Assembly: GCA_024643445.1 (NCBI GenBank)
Contig: JAHEMX010000304.1
Location: forward strand, 1-5,181
Reading direction: 5' to 3'
From: Desulfobulbaceae bacterium
GTDB taxonomy: Bacteria > Desulfobacterota > Desulfobulbia > Desulfobulbales > Desulfocapsaceae
DNA: 5,181 nt
A program made the position numbers and the translations under genes. Positions within the stretch are counted from its first letter, which is position 1. Each line of letters starts with the position of its first letter. Positions 1 to 5,181 of this stretch are shown here, one piece after another. Below the pieces are notes generated by a model, which had not been told where the DNA came from, searched no databases, and saw nothing but the letters and a program-made list of their open reading frames with translations.

Positions 1-138
1 GGATTTTCCGCTGCCGAAGTTGAAATGGCCCGGAATAACGGCTGGCTGACCGTCAGTCTTGGCAGACAGATACTTCGGGCGGAAACGGCAACCATTGCTG
101 CGGTCGCGATAGTGCAGCATCTGCGGGGAGTAATGTAG
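1..138 (+). CDS. rsmE: RsmE, 16S rRNA (uracil-1498-N3)-methyltransferase, C-terminal end (5' part outside window)
   Basis: Only the last 45 codons are in the window, ending at TAG 136-138. RsmE methylates N3 of U1498 in 16S rRNA using S-adenosylmethionine and belongs to the SPOUT (trefoil-knot) family. The visible part opens with GFS, the end of the family's GPEGGFS motif. It continues with EVEMARNNGW and then SLGRQILRAETATIAAV, matching the conserved 'LG.rILR.ETA' knot segment that forms the SAM pocket and dimer interface. The terminal helix AIVQHLRG is also typical. Nothing looks broken in this part. hpt follows on the same strand 88 bases later with no clear terminator between them, only a weak 5-bp stem at 166-180 lacking a T-run, so the two may be co-transcribed. 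Family assignment is firm; the rest of the protein is unseen. Confidence 0.9.
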   Translation, partial: GFSAAEVEMARNNGWLTVSLGRQILRAETATIAAVAIVQHLRGVM

Positions 139-216
139 ATTTTTCAGCAGTGCAGGCCGGGTGGACTGCCTGGCGGGCAGATCCGTCCGGTTTCAGCGGC
201 CGGATCAATTGATAAT

Positions 217-220
217 GGAG
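217..220 (+). promoter_or_regulatory. Shine-Dalgarno for hpt
   Basis: GGAG at 217-220 lies 6 bases before GTG 227-229. This spacing favours the GTG as the hpt start. The in-frame ATG at 215-217 and the GTG at 161-163 have no recognisable ribosome binding site, and starting at either would add residues not expected in the family. Confidence 0.6.
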
Positions 221-226
221 ATAAAG

Positions 227-787
227 GTGAATCGACAGTTGGAACATGGCATAGAGCGGACACTGGTTCCCGAGGATGAAGTCCGTGCGGTGGTCAAGCG
301 GCTCGGTCGTGAGATTACGGACTATTATGCAGAGCAGAAAGATCTTGATTTGATCGTAATCGGTTTGCTGCGCGGCTCGTTTGTCTTTATGGCTGACCTG
401 ATCCGACAGATCGAACTGCCGCTTGTCGTCGATTTCATGACGGTGTCGAGTTACGGTGACGGAACGGTCAGCACCGGGGATGTCAAGGTCGTTATGGATC
501 TTGATGAATCTATCTAGGGCAAGGATATTCTTATGATTGAGGATATCATCGATACCGGCAATACCTTCAACAAGGTCATCGCCCTGATCAAGCACCGGAA
601 CCCGCGTTCTCTGAAAATCTGCACCTTTCTGAGTAAGCCGTCGCGGAGGATTAAGGATGTGCCGATTGATTTTTGCGGCATGGAGATCCCGGATGAATTT
701 GTCTGCGGCTATGGGCTTGATTTTTCCCAGAGGTACCGGAATCTGCCTTACATCGGGGTGCTTGGACCAGACGCAATGACGAAGTGA
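227..787 (+). CDS. hpt: Hypoxanthine phosphoribosyltransferase, interrupted by one in-frame amber codon
   Basis: This purine-salvage enzyme converts hypoxanthine or guanine plus PRPP to IMP or GMP in the cytoplasm. Counting from GTG 227 the frame is 186 residues, a normal length, if codon 97 (TAG, 515-517) is read through. Motifs appear in order: the pyrophosphate loop GLLRGSF (46-52), the flexible catalytic loop SSYGDGT (74-80), the PRPP-binding signature EDIIDTGNTF (105-114) with the likely general base D109, the KPSRR lysine region (137-141) that contacts the purine ring, and IPDEFVCGYGLDF (154-166) plus R171 for the purine and metal/PPi site. The sequence on both sides of the stop is in one frame and resembles E. 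coli Hpt closely, so no exon or frameshift is involved. The stop separates the pyrophosphate and flexible loops from the PRPP motif. An internal ATG (533) could restart translation, but it lacks a good ribosome binding site and half an HPRT should not be active. The gene is therefore a fresh pseudogene, a base error, or a gene read through UAG. The product family is certain; the functional state is open. Confidence 0.85.
515..517 (+). other. In-frame amber (TAG) codon inside hpt
   Basis: The frame reads ..DLDESI-TAG-GKDILMIEDIIDTG... . The E. coli enzyme has DLDEDI-R-GKDVLIVEDIID here, so TAG occupies one surface position that varies (R, K, E or Q) among HPRTs. A single base change from CAG, AAG or GAG would create it. 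TAG is also the terminator of rsmE, the DUF423 gene and dctM in this window, so general reassignment of UAG to sense is unlikely. Mutation, sequencing error, suppressor tRNA and pyrrolysine decoding all remain possible. No strong stem-loop was seen just downstream. Confidence 0.85.
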
Positions 788-793
788 TTCGCT

Positions 794-1174
794 CTACTTG
801 CGGCCTTTGCTGGCTCCCATTCCGGCTATGGCCATCAGGATCCAGCCGAAGATGAAAAGCATGCCGCCGAGGGGAGTGACAAAACCGATATCAAGTGTCA
901 GAAATGCCATAATATAGAGGCTTCCTGAAAAGAGAACGATCCCGCCCAGAAAACACCAGCCGGCGAGAACCATCCGGGGCTGGGGCGTACGCTTGGTTAC
1001 AAGTGCCTGAGCGGTCAGGATAAGGGCAAGGGCATGGTACATCTGATAGCGGGTGGCTTTTTCAACCCACAACGACTGTACCTCGTCAAACATATCCGTA
1101 TGTGCACCATAGGCACCCATGGCTACGGAAAGTCCGGCCAGCAGTGCCCCGGCCAGGAAAAACAGGCGGGCCAT
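794..1174 (-). CDS. DUF423 (YgdD-type) small integral membrane protein
   Basis: A 126-residue inner-membrane protein of the DUF423 family, whose biochemical role is unknown. The family pattern is clear: an N-terminal hydrophobic helix (about 3-21) followed by GAYGAH (20-25), RYQMYHALAL (42-51) in the second helix, GWCFLGGIVLFSGSLY (72-87) in the third, and TPLGG (100-104) leading to the fourth helix. The tail is short and basic (SKGRK). Length is normal for the family. The start at ATG 1174-1172 is supported by GGAGG (1188-1184, minus strand) 9 bases upstream. It ends at TAG 796-794, only 6 bases from the convergent hpt stop, and no terminator hairpin is visible in that tiny gap. It is transcribed divergently from the carbonic-anhydrase-like gene. 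A plausible promoter and inverted repeat lie just upstream. Confidence 0.88.
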   Translation of the reverse strand: MARLFFLAGALLAGLSVAMGAYGAHTDMFDEVQSLWVEKATRYQMYHALALILTAQALVTKRTPQPRMVLAGWCFLGGIVLFSGSLYIMAFLTLDIGFVTPLGGMLFIFGWILMAIAGMGASKGRK

Positions 1175-1195
1175 AAAAGGTATCCTCCAGCAGGG

Positions 1196-1222
1196 GGTTC
1201 ATCGGTAATGATGCGATGAACC
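1196..1222. repeat. Perfect 9-bp inverted repeat in the divergent intergenic gap (possible operator or 5'-UTR hairpin)
   Basis: GGTTCATCG (1196-1204) and CGATGAACC (1214-1222) are exact reverse complements around a 9-base loop. Read as plus-strand RNA the stem extends outward to 1191-1227, five more pairs including two G-U wobbles, giving 14 pairs. On the minus strand those wobbles become A-C mismatches. No T-run follows on either strand, so it is not a classical terminator. It overlaps the spacer, -10 and expected start site of the minus-strand promoter candidate, which fits an operator. A leader hairpin of the plus-strand gene is the alternative. Confidence 0.55.
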
Positions 1223-1236
1223 TCTTGTATTGTCAA
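1208..1236 (-). promoter_or_regulatory. Candidate sigma-70 promoter for the DUF423 gene
   Basis: On the minus strand TTGACA (1236-1231) matches the -35 consensus fully. A 17-base spacer follows, then CATCAT (1213-1208), a 4 of 6 match to the -10 that keeps the key A2 and T6. Transcription would begin near 1201, leaving a leader of about 27 bases containing the GGAGG ribosome site. The -35 lies in a small palindrome, GTATTG-T-CAATAC (1227-1239). Prediction is by eye only. Confidence 0.4.
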
Positions 1237-1261
1237 TACTATTAATAAACGGACAACGATC

Positions 1262-1792
1262 ATGATGAGATATAAGGATTCGTCTCCGGTACTGGGAGAA
1301 GGGGTGTTTATTGCCGCCGGTGCCCAGGTTATCGGGGCTCTCTGTGTCGGCAAGGACAGCTCGATTTTTTACAATTCAGTCGTCAGGGCCGATGTAAATA
1401 CGATTTCCATTGGTGAGGGAACCAACATCCAGGATAACTGCACCCTGCATGTGAACGCCGGACATCCCCTTGTCGTCGGCAACGGGGTTACCGCGGGACA
1501 CAATGTCGTTCTGCATGGCTGTACCATTGAAGACAACGTGATGGTCGGTATGGGGGCAATTGTGCTGGATGGCGCCTTTGTAGCGCGAGACTGCATTGTT
1601 GCCGCCGGAAGCCTGGTGCCGCCGGGCAAAAAGTACCCTGCCGGCTCAATGATCATGGGCAGCCCCGCCGTCGTGAAACGGCCGCTGACGGAGCAGGAGA
1701 TCCTCAGTATAGGAGCGACGGCCAGGCGTTACATCACGGTGAAGAACAACCATTTGGCTGAGCTGCAGAAAACCCGGGATAATGAGAGATGA
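1262..1792 (+). CDS. Gamma-class carbonic anhydrase-like protein (YrdA/PaaY family, left-handed beta-helix)
   Basis: A 176-residue cytoplasmic protein built of hexapeptide repeats forming a left-handed beta-helix, expected as a trimer with metal sites between subunits. The gamma carbonic anhydrase signature is complete: VRAD (R43, D45), NIQDN (Q57), and the three presumptive metal ligands H63 (TLH), H80 (AGH) and H85 (VLHG). The hexapeptide core runs from about residue 12 to 138 and ends with the family motif GSPAVVKRPLT. A C-terminal helix (143-170) follows, as in YrdA and PaaY. Family members reversibly hydrate CO2 in some species, while others have no demonstrated activity or act on other small molecules. 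Carbonic anhydrase activity is therefore a family-based inference. Two start codons, ATG 1262 and ATG 1265, lie next to each other. The upstream site is weak (GGA at 1251-1253, 8 bases before the first), so 1262 is chosen. It stands alone, divergent from the DUF423 gene and convergent with dctM. Confidence 0.85.
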   Translation: MMRYKDSSPVLGEGVFIAAGAQVIGALCVGKDSSIFYNSVVRADVNTISIGEGTNIQDNCTLHVNAGHPLVVGNGVTAGHNVVLHGCTIEDNVMVGMGAIVLDGAFVARDCIVAAGSLVPPGKKYPAGSMIMGSPAVVKRPLTEQEILSIGATARRYITVKNNHLAELQKTRDNER

Positions 1793-1833
1793 TGTCGGCG
1801 TAAACCCTATAAACGAATCTCTTACTTTACCCT

Positions 1834-1862
1834 GCGTACCTTCTAAAAAATCCATGGTATGC
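1834..1862 (+). other. Possible weak hairpin downstream of the carbonic-anhydrase-like gene
   Basis: GCGTACC (1834-1840) can pair with GGTATGC (1856-1862), seven pairs with one G-U, around a 15-base A-rich loop. It lies about 40 bases after the stop codon but no T-run follows, so calling it a terminator would go too far. The remainder of 1793-1869 shows no gene, binding site or repeat that I can support. Confidence 0.2.
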
Positions 1863-1869
1863 TACAAAC

Positions 1870-1998
1870 AGATGGCTAAGTAAAAACACAGATAAACAAG
1901 ACGCGGAAGTTTTTCAGGTGCGAAGGCATACAACAGGTATGTCGAGTGCCGTAAAAACTTCTACGACGTGGTAGATCGAAGTTTTTACGACGCCATCT
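1870..1998. repeat. MITE-like palindromic element with terminal inverted repeats and nested hairpins
   Basis: The left end AGATGGC-TAA-GTAAAAAC (1870-1887) and right end GTTTTTAC-GAC-GCCATCT (1981-1998) are inverted repeats matching at 15 of 18 positions, the three differences being central. Inside, CGTAAAAACTTC (1950-1961) pairs exactly with GAAGTTTTTACG (1978-1989) around a 16-base loop. A further GAAGTTTTT (1906-1914) pairs exactly with AAAAACTTC (1953-1961). That arm encloses the hairpin GGCATAC-AACAG-GTATGTC (1925-1943), seven pairs with one wobble. The element has no coding capacity. Size (about 129 bases), terminal repeats and placement between converging genes resemble a MITE or a REP/BIME-type repeat. 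No convincing target-site duplication is visible. The T-rich arms might also help end transcription from both sides. The last two element bases (1997-1998) lie within the dctM stop codon (1997-1999). Confidence 0.65.
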
Positions 1999-3253
1999 AG
2001 CCGATCCAGTCGATAAGCGCCAGACTCAGCCAGGGGAAATAGGTAATCAGGCCCAGCGTGAGCAGGAGTAGACCCAAAAAGGGCAGGGTTGCCCGGTACA
2101 ATTCGATAATGGGCCGTTTGAAACGGTAGGAGGCGAGGAACAGGTTCAGGCCGACCGGCGGGGTGCAATAGCCGATCTGCAGGTTGGTAAGAAAGATGAT
2201 GCCGAGGTGCACCGGATGCACGTCATATCCGGCGGCAATGGGAAGGATCAGCGGAACCACCAGCACCAGTGCGGAAAAGATATCGAGGATCGACCCGACA
2301 ATAAGCAGGAACAGGTTCAGCAGCAGCAGGAAGGTGTACTTGCTGTGGATATAGCCACTGATAAAGGCAAACAGCCGGTTCGGTACTTCCTGATCGATAA
2401 GGAAATTAGTCGAGGCCATCGAGGCGGCAAGAATCACCAGGATACCGCCAAACAGCATCATGGAGCGGCCCATGATTTTTGGGATCGCCGACAATTTTAT
2501 ATCCCGATAGACAAAGACCTCGACAACCAGCACATAGAGTGCTGTAACGGCGGCGGCTTCTCCGGCAACAAGAAAACCGCCGTATATGCCAATGATGATA
2601 ATAAACGGCAGGGGAAGCTCCCACATCGTCTCTTTCAGGACCGGGCCGGCTTCACTGAGCGGAATTTTTTTGCTCCCGGCTATCGCTATACCGGAGCGGA
2701 CTGCGTAGGCCGACAGCAGCAGGAGCATGAGAATGCCCGGTATAATACCGGCCAGGAAGAGGTGGTCGATCCGCGTCTCCGCCACAACACCGTAGAGGAT
2801 AAGCGGCAGGCTTGGGGGAAACAGCAGTCCAAGACTTCCCGAGGAAGTGATGAGCCCCAGGGAAAAAGTGTCCGTGTAGCCGTCCTTGAGCAGTGCCGGC
2901 AAAAGCAGGCCGCCGAGGGCAAAGATGGTCACCCCTGAGGCACCGGTGAAAGCGGTGAAGACGGCGCAGACCAGGAGGGAAATGACGGCCAGTCCACCGG
3001 GAAGCCAGCCGAGCAGCAGCCGGGAGAGTTTCAGGATTCTGCCGGGAGCGCCGCTTTCGGAAAGCATGGTTCCGGCGAAGATAAAAAGCGGCAGTGAAAT
3101 CAGCAGCGGTGTGTCGCCAAGCCTGGTCATTTCAATGATCACCACCGAGGGGTCTATGTCAACGGTGTGAAAAGAAATGAGTGCGAGGGCAGAGATGACA
3201 ATGAAAAGCGGCGTACCAATGAGCGCGAAAATGATGGTAACGAGCTTTATCAT
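1997..3253 (-). CDS. dctM: TRAP transporter large permease subunit, DctM/SiaM family
   Basis: A 418-residue polytopic inner-membrane protein, the ion-coupled transport subunit of a TRAP system. With DctQ it imports ligand delivered by the periplasmic binding protein. Family features run in order: the N-terminal helix IIFALIGTPLFIVISAL (7-23), PLFIFAGTMLSESG (55-68), the re-entrant motif AFTGASGVT (101-109), GSLGLLFPPSLPLILYG (139-155), YGGFLVAGEAAAVTALY (224-240), GSILDIFSALVLVVPLILP (320-338), and the second re-entrant segment with GYCTPPVGLNLFL (361-373). About a dozen hydrophobic helices are apparent. Length is normal and the C-terminus ends in the usual hydrophobic stretch, so the gene looks intact. 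ATG 3253-3251 overlaps the dctQ stop by four bases (ATGA), indicating translational coupling. The TAG stop (1999-1997) touches the end of the palindromic element downstream. Substrate cannot be deduced from this subunit. Confidence 0.93.
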   Translation of the reverse strand: MIKLVTIIFALIGTPLFIVISALALISFHTVDIDPSVVIIEMTRLGDTPLLISLPLFIFAGTMLSESGAPGRILKLSRLLLGWLPGGLAVISLLVCAVFTAFTGASGVTIFALGGLLLPALLKDGYTDTFSLGLITSSGSLGLLFPPSLPLILYGVVAETRIDHLFLAGIIPGILMLLLLSAYAVRSGIAIAGSKKIPLSEAGPVLKETMWELPLPFIIIIGIYGGFLVAGEAAAVTALYVLVVEVFVYRDIKLSAIPKIMGRSMMLFGGILVILAASMASTNFLIDQEVPNRLFAFISGYIHSKYTFLLLLNLFLLIVGSILDIFSALVLVVPLILPIAAGYDVHPVHLGIIFLTNLQIGYCTPPVGLNLFLASYRFKRPIIELYRATLPFLGLLLLTLGLITYFPWLSLALIDWIG

Positions 3254-3783
3254 TTTGCTATGACGGTGGAATCAGGGGAGAAAAGATGAATGATTGCCAG
3301 CAGGGTGGCAATGCCGAAATGGAAGGAGATCATCGCAAAAGCGATCGGAAAGATCAGGTTCCAGCCCCAGGACGGCAGCCCGAACAGGCCGCCGCTGCCA
3401 AATTCGATCTCGCTGTGGATGAATAGCAGGGTTGCCCGAAGCAGAAATAAAGAAACGACCGTAGAAAACGTGCAGGTCAGGACCCTGATCCCGTCTTTGA
3501 CCCGGTCACTGAGCAGGTAGCCGATAACATCGAGGGAAATATGTCCATCTCTGGCCGTTGCCAGGACGGCCCCTAACAGTCCGCTCCATAGTACCAGGTA
3601 TCTCAACAGGGGATCGATCCAGATAATCCCGCCGGAGGTAAACCAGCGCAGTGCAATCTGGTAGCAGGCGAGCAGGATCATGACGACCAGAAACAGCGAC
3701 AGCAGCATTTCTTCGAACCGGGCGATACCTTTCATGACCTGCCGGAAGGAGCGCCCGGGAGTATGCTTGTCAGTTTGCTGCAT
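3250..3783 (-). CDS. dctQ: TRAP transporter small permease subunit, DctQ family
   Basis: A 177-residue inner-membrane protein with four predicted helices (about 26-48, 56-77, 99-122 and 139-167) and a short basic cytoplasmic N-terminus. The family's conserved stretch lies between helices 1 and 3: WIDPLLRYLVLW (55-66), followed by GAVLATARDGHISLDV (71-86), matching the 'W.d.l.Ry...w....Ga..a.r.g.Hi..d' pattern. DctQ is the scaffold partner of DctM and is needed for productive docking of the binding protein. ATG 3783-3781 lies inside dctP, whose stop is at 3772-3770, a 14-base overlap with no strong ribosome site of its own, so re-initiation from dctP translation is likely. Its TGA overlaps the dctM ATG. 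Gene order P-Q-M and size are normal. Confidence 0.9.
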   Translation of the reverse strand: MQQTDKHTPGRSFRQVMKGIARFEEMLLSLFLVVMILLACYQIALRWFTSGGIIWIDPLLRYLVLWSGLLGAVLATARDGHISLDVIGYLLSDRVKDGIRVLTCTFSTVVSLFLLRATLLFIHSEIEFGSGGLFGLPSWGWNLIFPIAFAMISFHFGIATLLAIIHLFSPDSTVIAK

Positions 3784-4792
3784 TTTTGTTTTTCAGGCGA
3801 TACGTGGTGAGAGCTTGCGTAAGCGCTTCGTAGATTTCCCGGGAGAAGGCAGAGCCGGTAAGCTGTTTGATGGTGCTGTCACGATGTCCTTCAAGCACGG
3901 CGATAACATCGTCGCTGGCAGCTGCAAAGGTGACTCCCTGTTCTGCCAGTACCTTCCGGGACTCTTCGTTTGATTGCCGGGTTTTTTTTATCAAATCGGA
4001 AAAATGGGTTTTTGCCGCCGCGCTGATTATCTGCTGCTGATCCTCCGTGAGTTTTTCAAAGGCTTTCTGGCTGAGCAGAAAAACACCATAGGCATAGCCA
4101 TACGGTGTGTCGGTGACAAAGGGTGCCTTGGTATACCACTGCAGGACAATGGAGCCGTACAGGGAGTTGAAGGCGGTATCCACCAGGCCGGTCTGCAGCG
4201 ATGATAATACATCGGGAATGGTCAGGGGTATCGGGCTGATATTCATGCTTTCAAGAAAGGTCGAGGTGAGTGGATCGTTGGCAGGCGCCCATGTCTTTGC
4301 CTGCTGAAGATCCCCGATGGTGAGCCTCGTCCGGTTGGAAAAGGTATAGACGAATCCCACTTCCGTCCTGGCGACGAATTGAAGTCCCTGTTCACTGAAA
4401 CGTTTTGCAAAAAGCGGTTGCAGCTGGTCGCTGACATAATCTATCTCGTCATATGAGCGAAACAAGAAAGGTATGGCCAAGACCCTGAAATCAGGTATAA
4501 TATCTGCTATTCCGGTCATGGTGAAACCACCGCCATGCAGTTGACCGGCTATCATTTTGCGATACATCGCCCGATCGTCTCCCATGATGCCGCCGGGATA
4601 GATCCGAAAGCCGACCTCGCCTCCCGTTTTATCACTGACCTCGTTGGCAAATTCCTTGAAAGAATCGACCCAGACCGACCCCTCCGGAGCAAGGCTGGCA
4701 ATTTTGAAAAGATGGCCCGGTTTCGCCTGGATGTCCACCGGTGAAAAAATCGAAAACAGCAGAACAATAATGATCAGGGGGGCTATTCGCAT
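3770..4792 (-). CDS. dctP: TRAP transporter periplasmic solute-binding protein, DctP family (T-component-associated type)
   Basis: From ATG 4792-4790 this is 340 residues. The N-terminus has a basic start and hydrophobic core (about 5-17), with probable cleavage after A23 (DIQA-KPG), giving a periplasmic protein. The DctP fold is recognisable from FKIASLAPEGSVW (29-41), FRIYPGGIMGDDRAMYRKM (62-80), IPFLFRSYDEID (108-119) and PLTIPDVLSSLQTGLVDTAFNS (189-210, given in part by family pattern 'P...DV...LQTG.vD'). Most sialate- and C4-dicarboxylate-type receptors carry a conserved arginine that clamps the ligand carboxylate, in a 'K.R' motif before domain 2. Here that position reads KTWAPANDP, with W168 and no arginine. 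The adjacent TatT gene and this substitution point to a TPR-associated TRAP system with an unusual ligand. GAGGAGA (4807-4801) lies upstream. GTG 4795-4793, adjacent to the ATG, is an equally spaced alternative start adding one residue. A longer frame from GTG 4900 would spoil the signal peptide and is not favoured. Confidence 0.9.
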   Translation of the reverse strand: MRIAPLIIIVLLFSIFSPVDIQAKPGHLFKIASLAPEGSVWVDSFKEFANEVSDKTGGEVGFRIYPGGIMGDDRAMYRKMIAGQLHGGGFTMTGIADIIPDFRVLAIPFLFRSYDEIDYVSDQLQPLFAKRFSEQGLQFVARTEVGFVYTFSNRTRLTIGDLQQAKTWAPANDPLTSTFLESMNISPIPLTIPDVLSSLQTGLVDTAFNSLYGSIVLQWYTKAPFVTDTPYGYAYGVFLLSQKAFEKLTEDQQQIISAAAKTHFSDLIKKTRQSNEESRKVLAEQGVTFAAASDDVIAVLEGHRDSTIKQLTGSAFSREIYEALTQALTTYRLKNKNAAN

Positions 4793-4800
4793 CACGGTTT

Positions 4801-4807
4801 TCTCCTC
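4801..4807 (-). promoter_or_regulatory. Shine-Dalgarno for dctP
   Basis: On the minus strand GAGGAGA sits 8 bases before ATG 4792 and 5 before GTG 4795. It fixes the start of dctP at the head of the signal peptide rather than at the upstream GTG at 4900. The remainder of the 122-base gap to the tatT stop (4793-4914) holds no terminator and no convincing promoter. Confidence 0.6.
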
Positions 4808-4914
4808 AATCTGAGAAAAATCATCTGACAGCAGCGTACTCGGTAAAACACCTTTATGCCATACTCTATCAGTCTCTTTTCGAGTGCACAATCCTTTCAC
4901 CTTACTGATTCTGC

Positions 4915-5181
4915 TCAGTCTCCGAAAAAATTTTCTTCAAGCAGCAAGCCTGCCTTGCGTTTGGCGATCTCGTTGGTGAGTCTTTCGGCCGGAGCATGGT
5001 CAAGCTCAAAGGCGACGACCTCATGCAAAAGAGCATCATGCAATTGCTTGTTGAACGTCATACGGGCATAGGTTTCCGCATAACTGGTCTGGACAATCAG
5101 GCGGGATCTGCCGGATAGCTCGAGTGCCCGCTCGAAATGGAAACGGCTGCGATCGGGGTTGCCGCCGATCATCTCCGGCTT
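4915..5181 (-). CDS. TatT-like TRAP transporter T component (TPR family), C-terminal 88 residues; 5' part outside window
   Basis: The frame runs open through the window edge (codons K-P-E precede the first methionine in view), so this is the C-terminal part of a longer protein ending at TGA 4917-4915. It contains GGNPDRSRFHFERALELSG, then SYAETYARMTFNKQLHDAL, LHEVVAFELDHAP and ERLTNEIAKRKAGLLLEE. This fits the end of the TatT (TRAP T component) family, whose members usually show 'A..hFe.AlelS', an 'AE.yA' repeat, 'F..lL..Vl..d' and a closing 'l.N..A...A..LL' helix. TatT proteins are all-helical TPR-like periplasmic proteins or lipoproteins that associate with DctP-type receptors. A signal or lipobox would lie upstream and cannot be seen. 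Its place directly upstream of dctP on the same strand supports the assignment. A general TPR protein is the alternative. Confidence 0.75.
   Translation of the reverse strand, partial: KPEMIGGNPDRSRFHFERALELSGRSRLIVQTSYAETYARMTFNKQLHDALLHEVVAFELDHAPAERLTNEIAKRKAGLLLEENFFGD

Noticed and set aside
166..180. Small stem CTGCC-TGGCG-GGCAG between rsmE and hpt as a terminator
   Set aside because: Only five pairs and no following T-run; insufficient for an intrinsic terminator.
515..517. Genome-wide reassignment of UAG to sense
   Set aside because: TAG serves as the natural terminator of rsmE (136-138), the DUF423 gene (796-794) and dctM (1999-1997). Read-through would add long unrelated tails to the first two.
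53..595. Minus-strand open frame of 180 codons across rsmE and hpt
   Set aside because: It lies antisense to two genes with strong family motifs, spans their boundary, has no recognisable domain and no ribosome site. Its openness simply mirrors the plus-strand codons.
533..787. Independent 84-residue gene starting at the internal ATG 533
   Set aside because: It is the in-frame second half of hpt, lacks a ribosome binding site, and begins mid-strand just before the PRPP motif. It is better described as part of the interrupted hpt.
1870..1998. CRISPR array interpretation of the repeated GAAGTTTTT/AAAAACTTC motifs
   Set aside because: The copies are in alternating orientation with unequal spacing and are only about 9-12 bases long. 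They form palindromes rather than direct repeats separated by unique spacers.
2207..2938. Long plus-strand open frame of 243 codons opposite dctM
   Set aside because: It is antisense to a clear DctM gene. The product is a low-complexity, Q/K/D/H-rich sequence with no family likeness, as expected for the complement of a hydrophobic membrane protein gene.
4793..4914. Promoter candidates between tatT and dctP (TTGTGC-17-TAGAGT; also a TGGCA resembling a sigma-54 -24 element)
   Set aside because: The first matches the sigma-70 consensus at only 3 and 4 of 6 positions. The second has no GC at the -12 position at the required spacing. Neither rises above chance.

Overview
The window reads as a piece of a bacterial chromosome, most likely from a sulfate-reducing-type deltaproteobacterium (Desulfobacterota, Desulfobulbales-like). 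This rests on protein style (an RsmE/Hpt/YgdD housekeeping cluster and a TRAP transporter with a TatT-like T component) and on a palindromic 'AGATGGCGTCGTAAAAAC' type repeat. No rRNA or other lineage marker is present, so the placement is inference.

Left part (1-1792) is housekeeping. It begins with the last 45 codons of an RsmE-type 16S rRNA methyltransferase. A hypoxanthine phosphoribosyltransferase gene (hpt, 227-787) follows on the same strand. Its reading frame is complete in every motif but is interrupted by one in-frame amber codon at 515-517. A DUF423/YgdD-family small membrane protein lies convergently (794-1174, minus). It is divergent from a gamma-carbonic-anhydrase-like left-handed beta-helix protein (1262-1792, plus). 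The 87-base divergent gap holds a perfect 9-bp inverted repeat that overlaps a good minus-strand promoter candidate.

Middle (1793-1996): this gap between converging genes carries a compact, MITE-like palindromic element (about 1870-1998). It has 18-bp imperfect terminal inverted repeats and two nested internal hairpins. Its right end reaches into the dctM stop codon.

Right part (1997-5181, all minus strand) is a tripartite TRAP transporter operon in the order tatT (partial) > dctP > dctQ > dctM. dctP/dctQ overlap by 14 bases and dctQ/dctM by 4, so they are probably translationally coupled. A T component next to a DctP lacking the usual carboxylate-binding arginine resembles the TPR-associated TRAP ('TPAT') systems. 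A non-standard, perhaps hydrophobic, substrate is the working inference. The periplasmic DctP would capture the ligand with help from TatT, and the DctQ/DctM membrane pair would import it using an ion gradient.

The two points most worth following are the amber codon inside hpt (mutation, sequence error, or UAG decoding such as pyrrolysine) and the palindromic element at the end of the TRAP operon.
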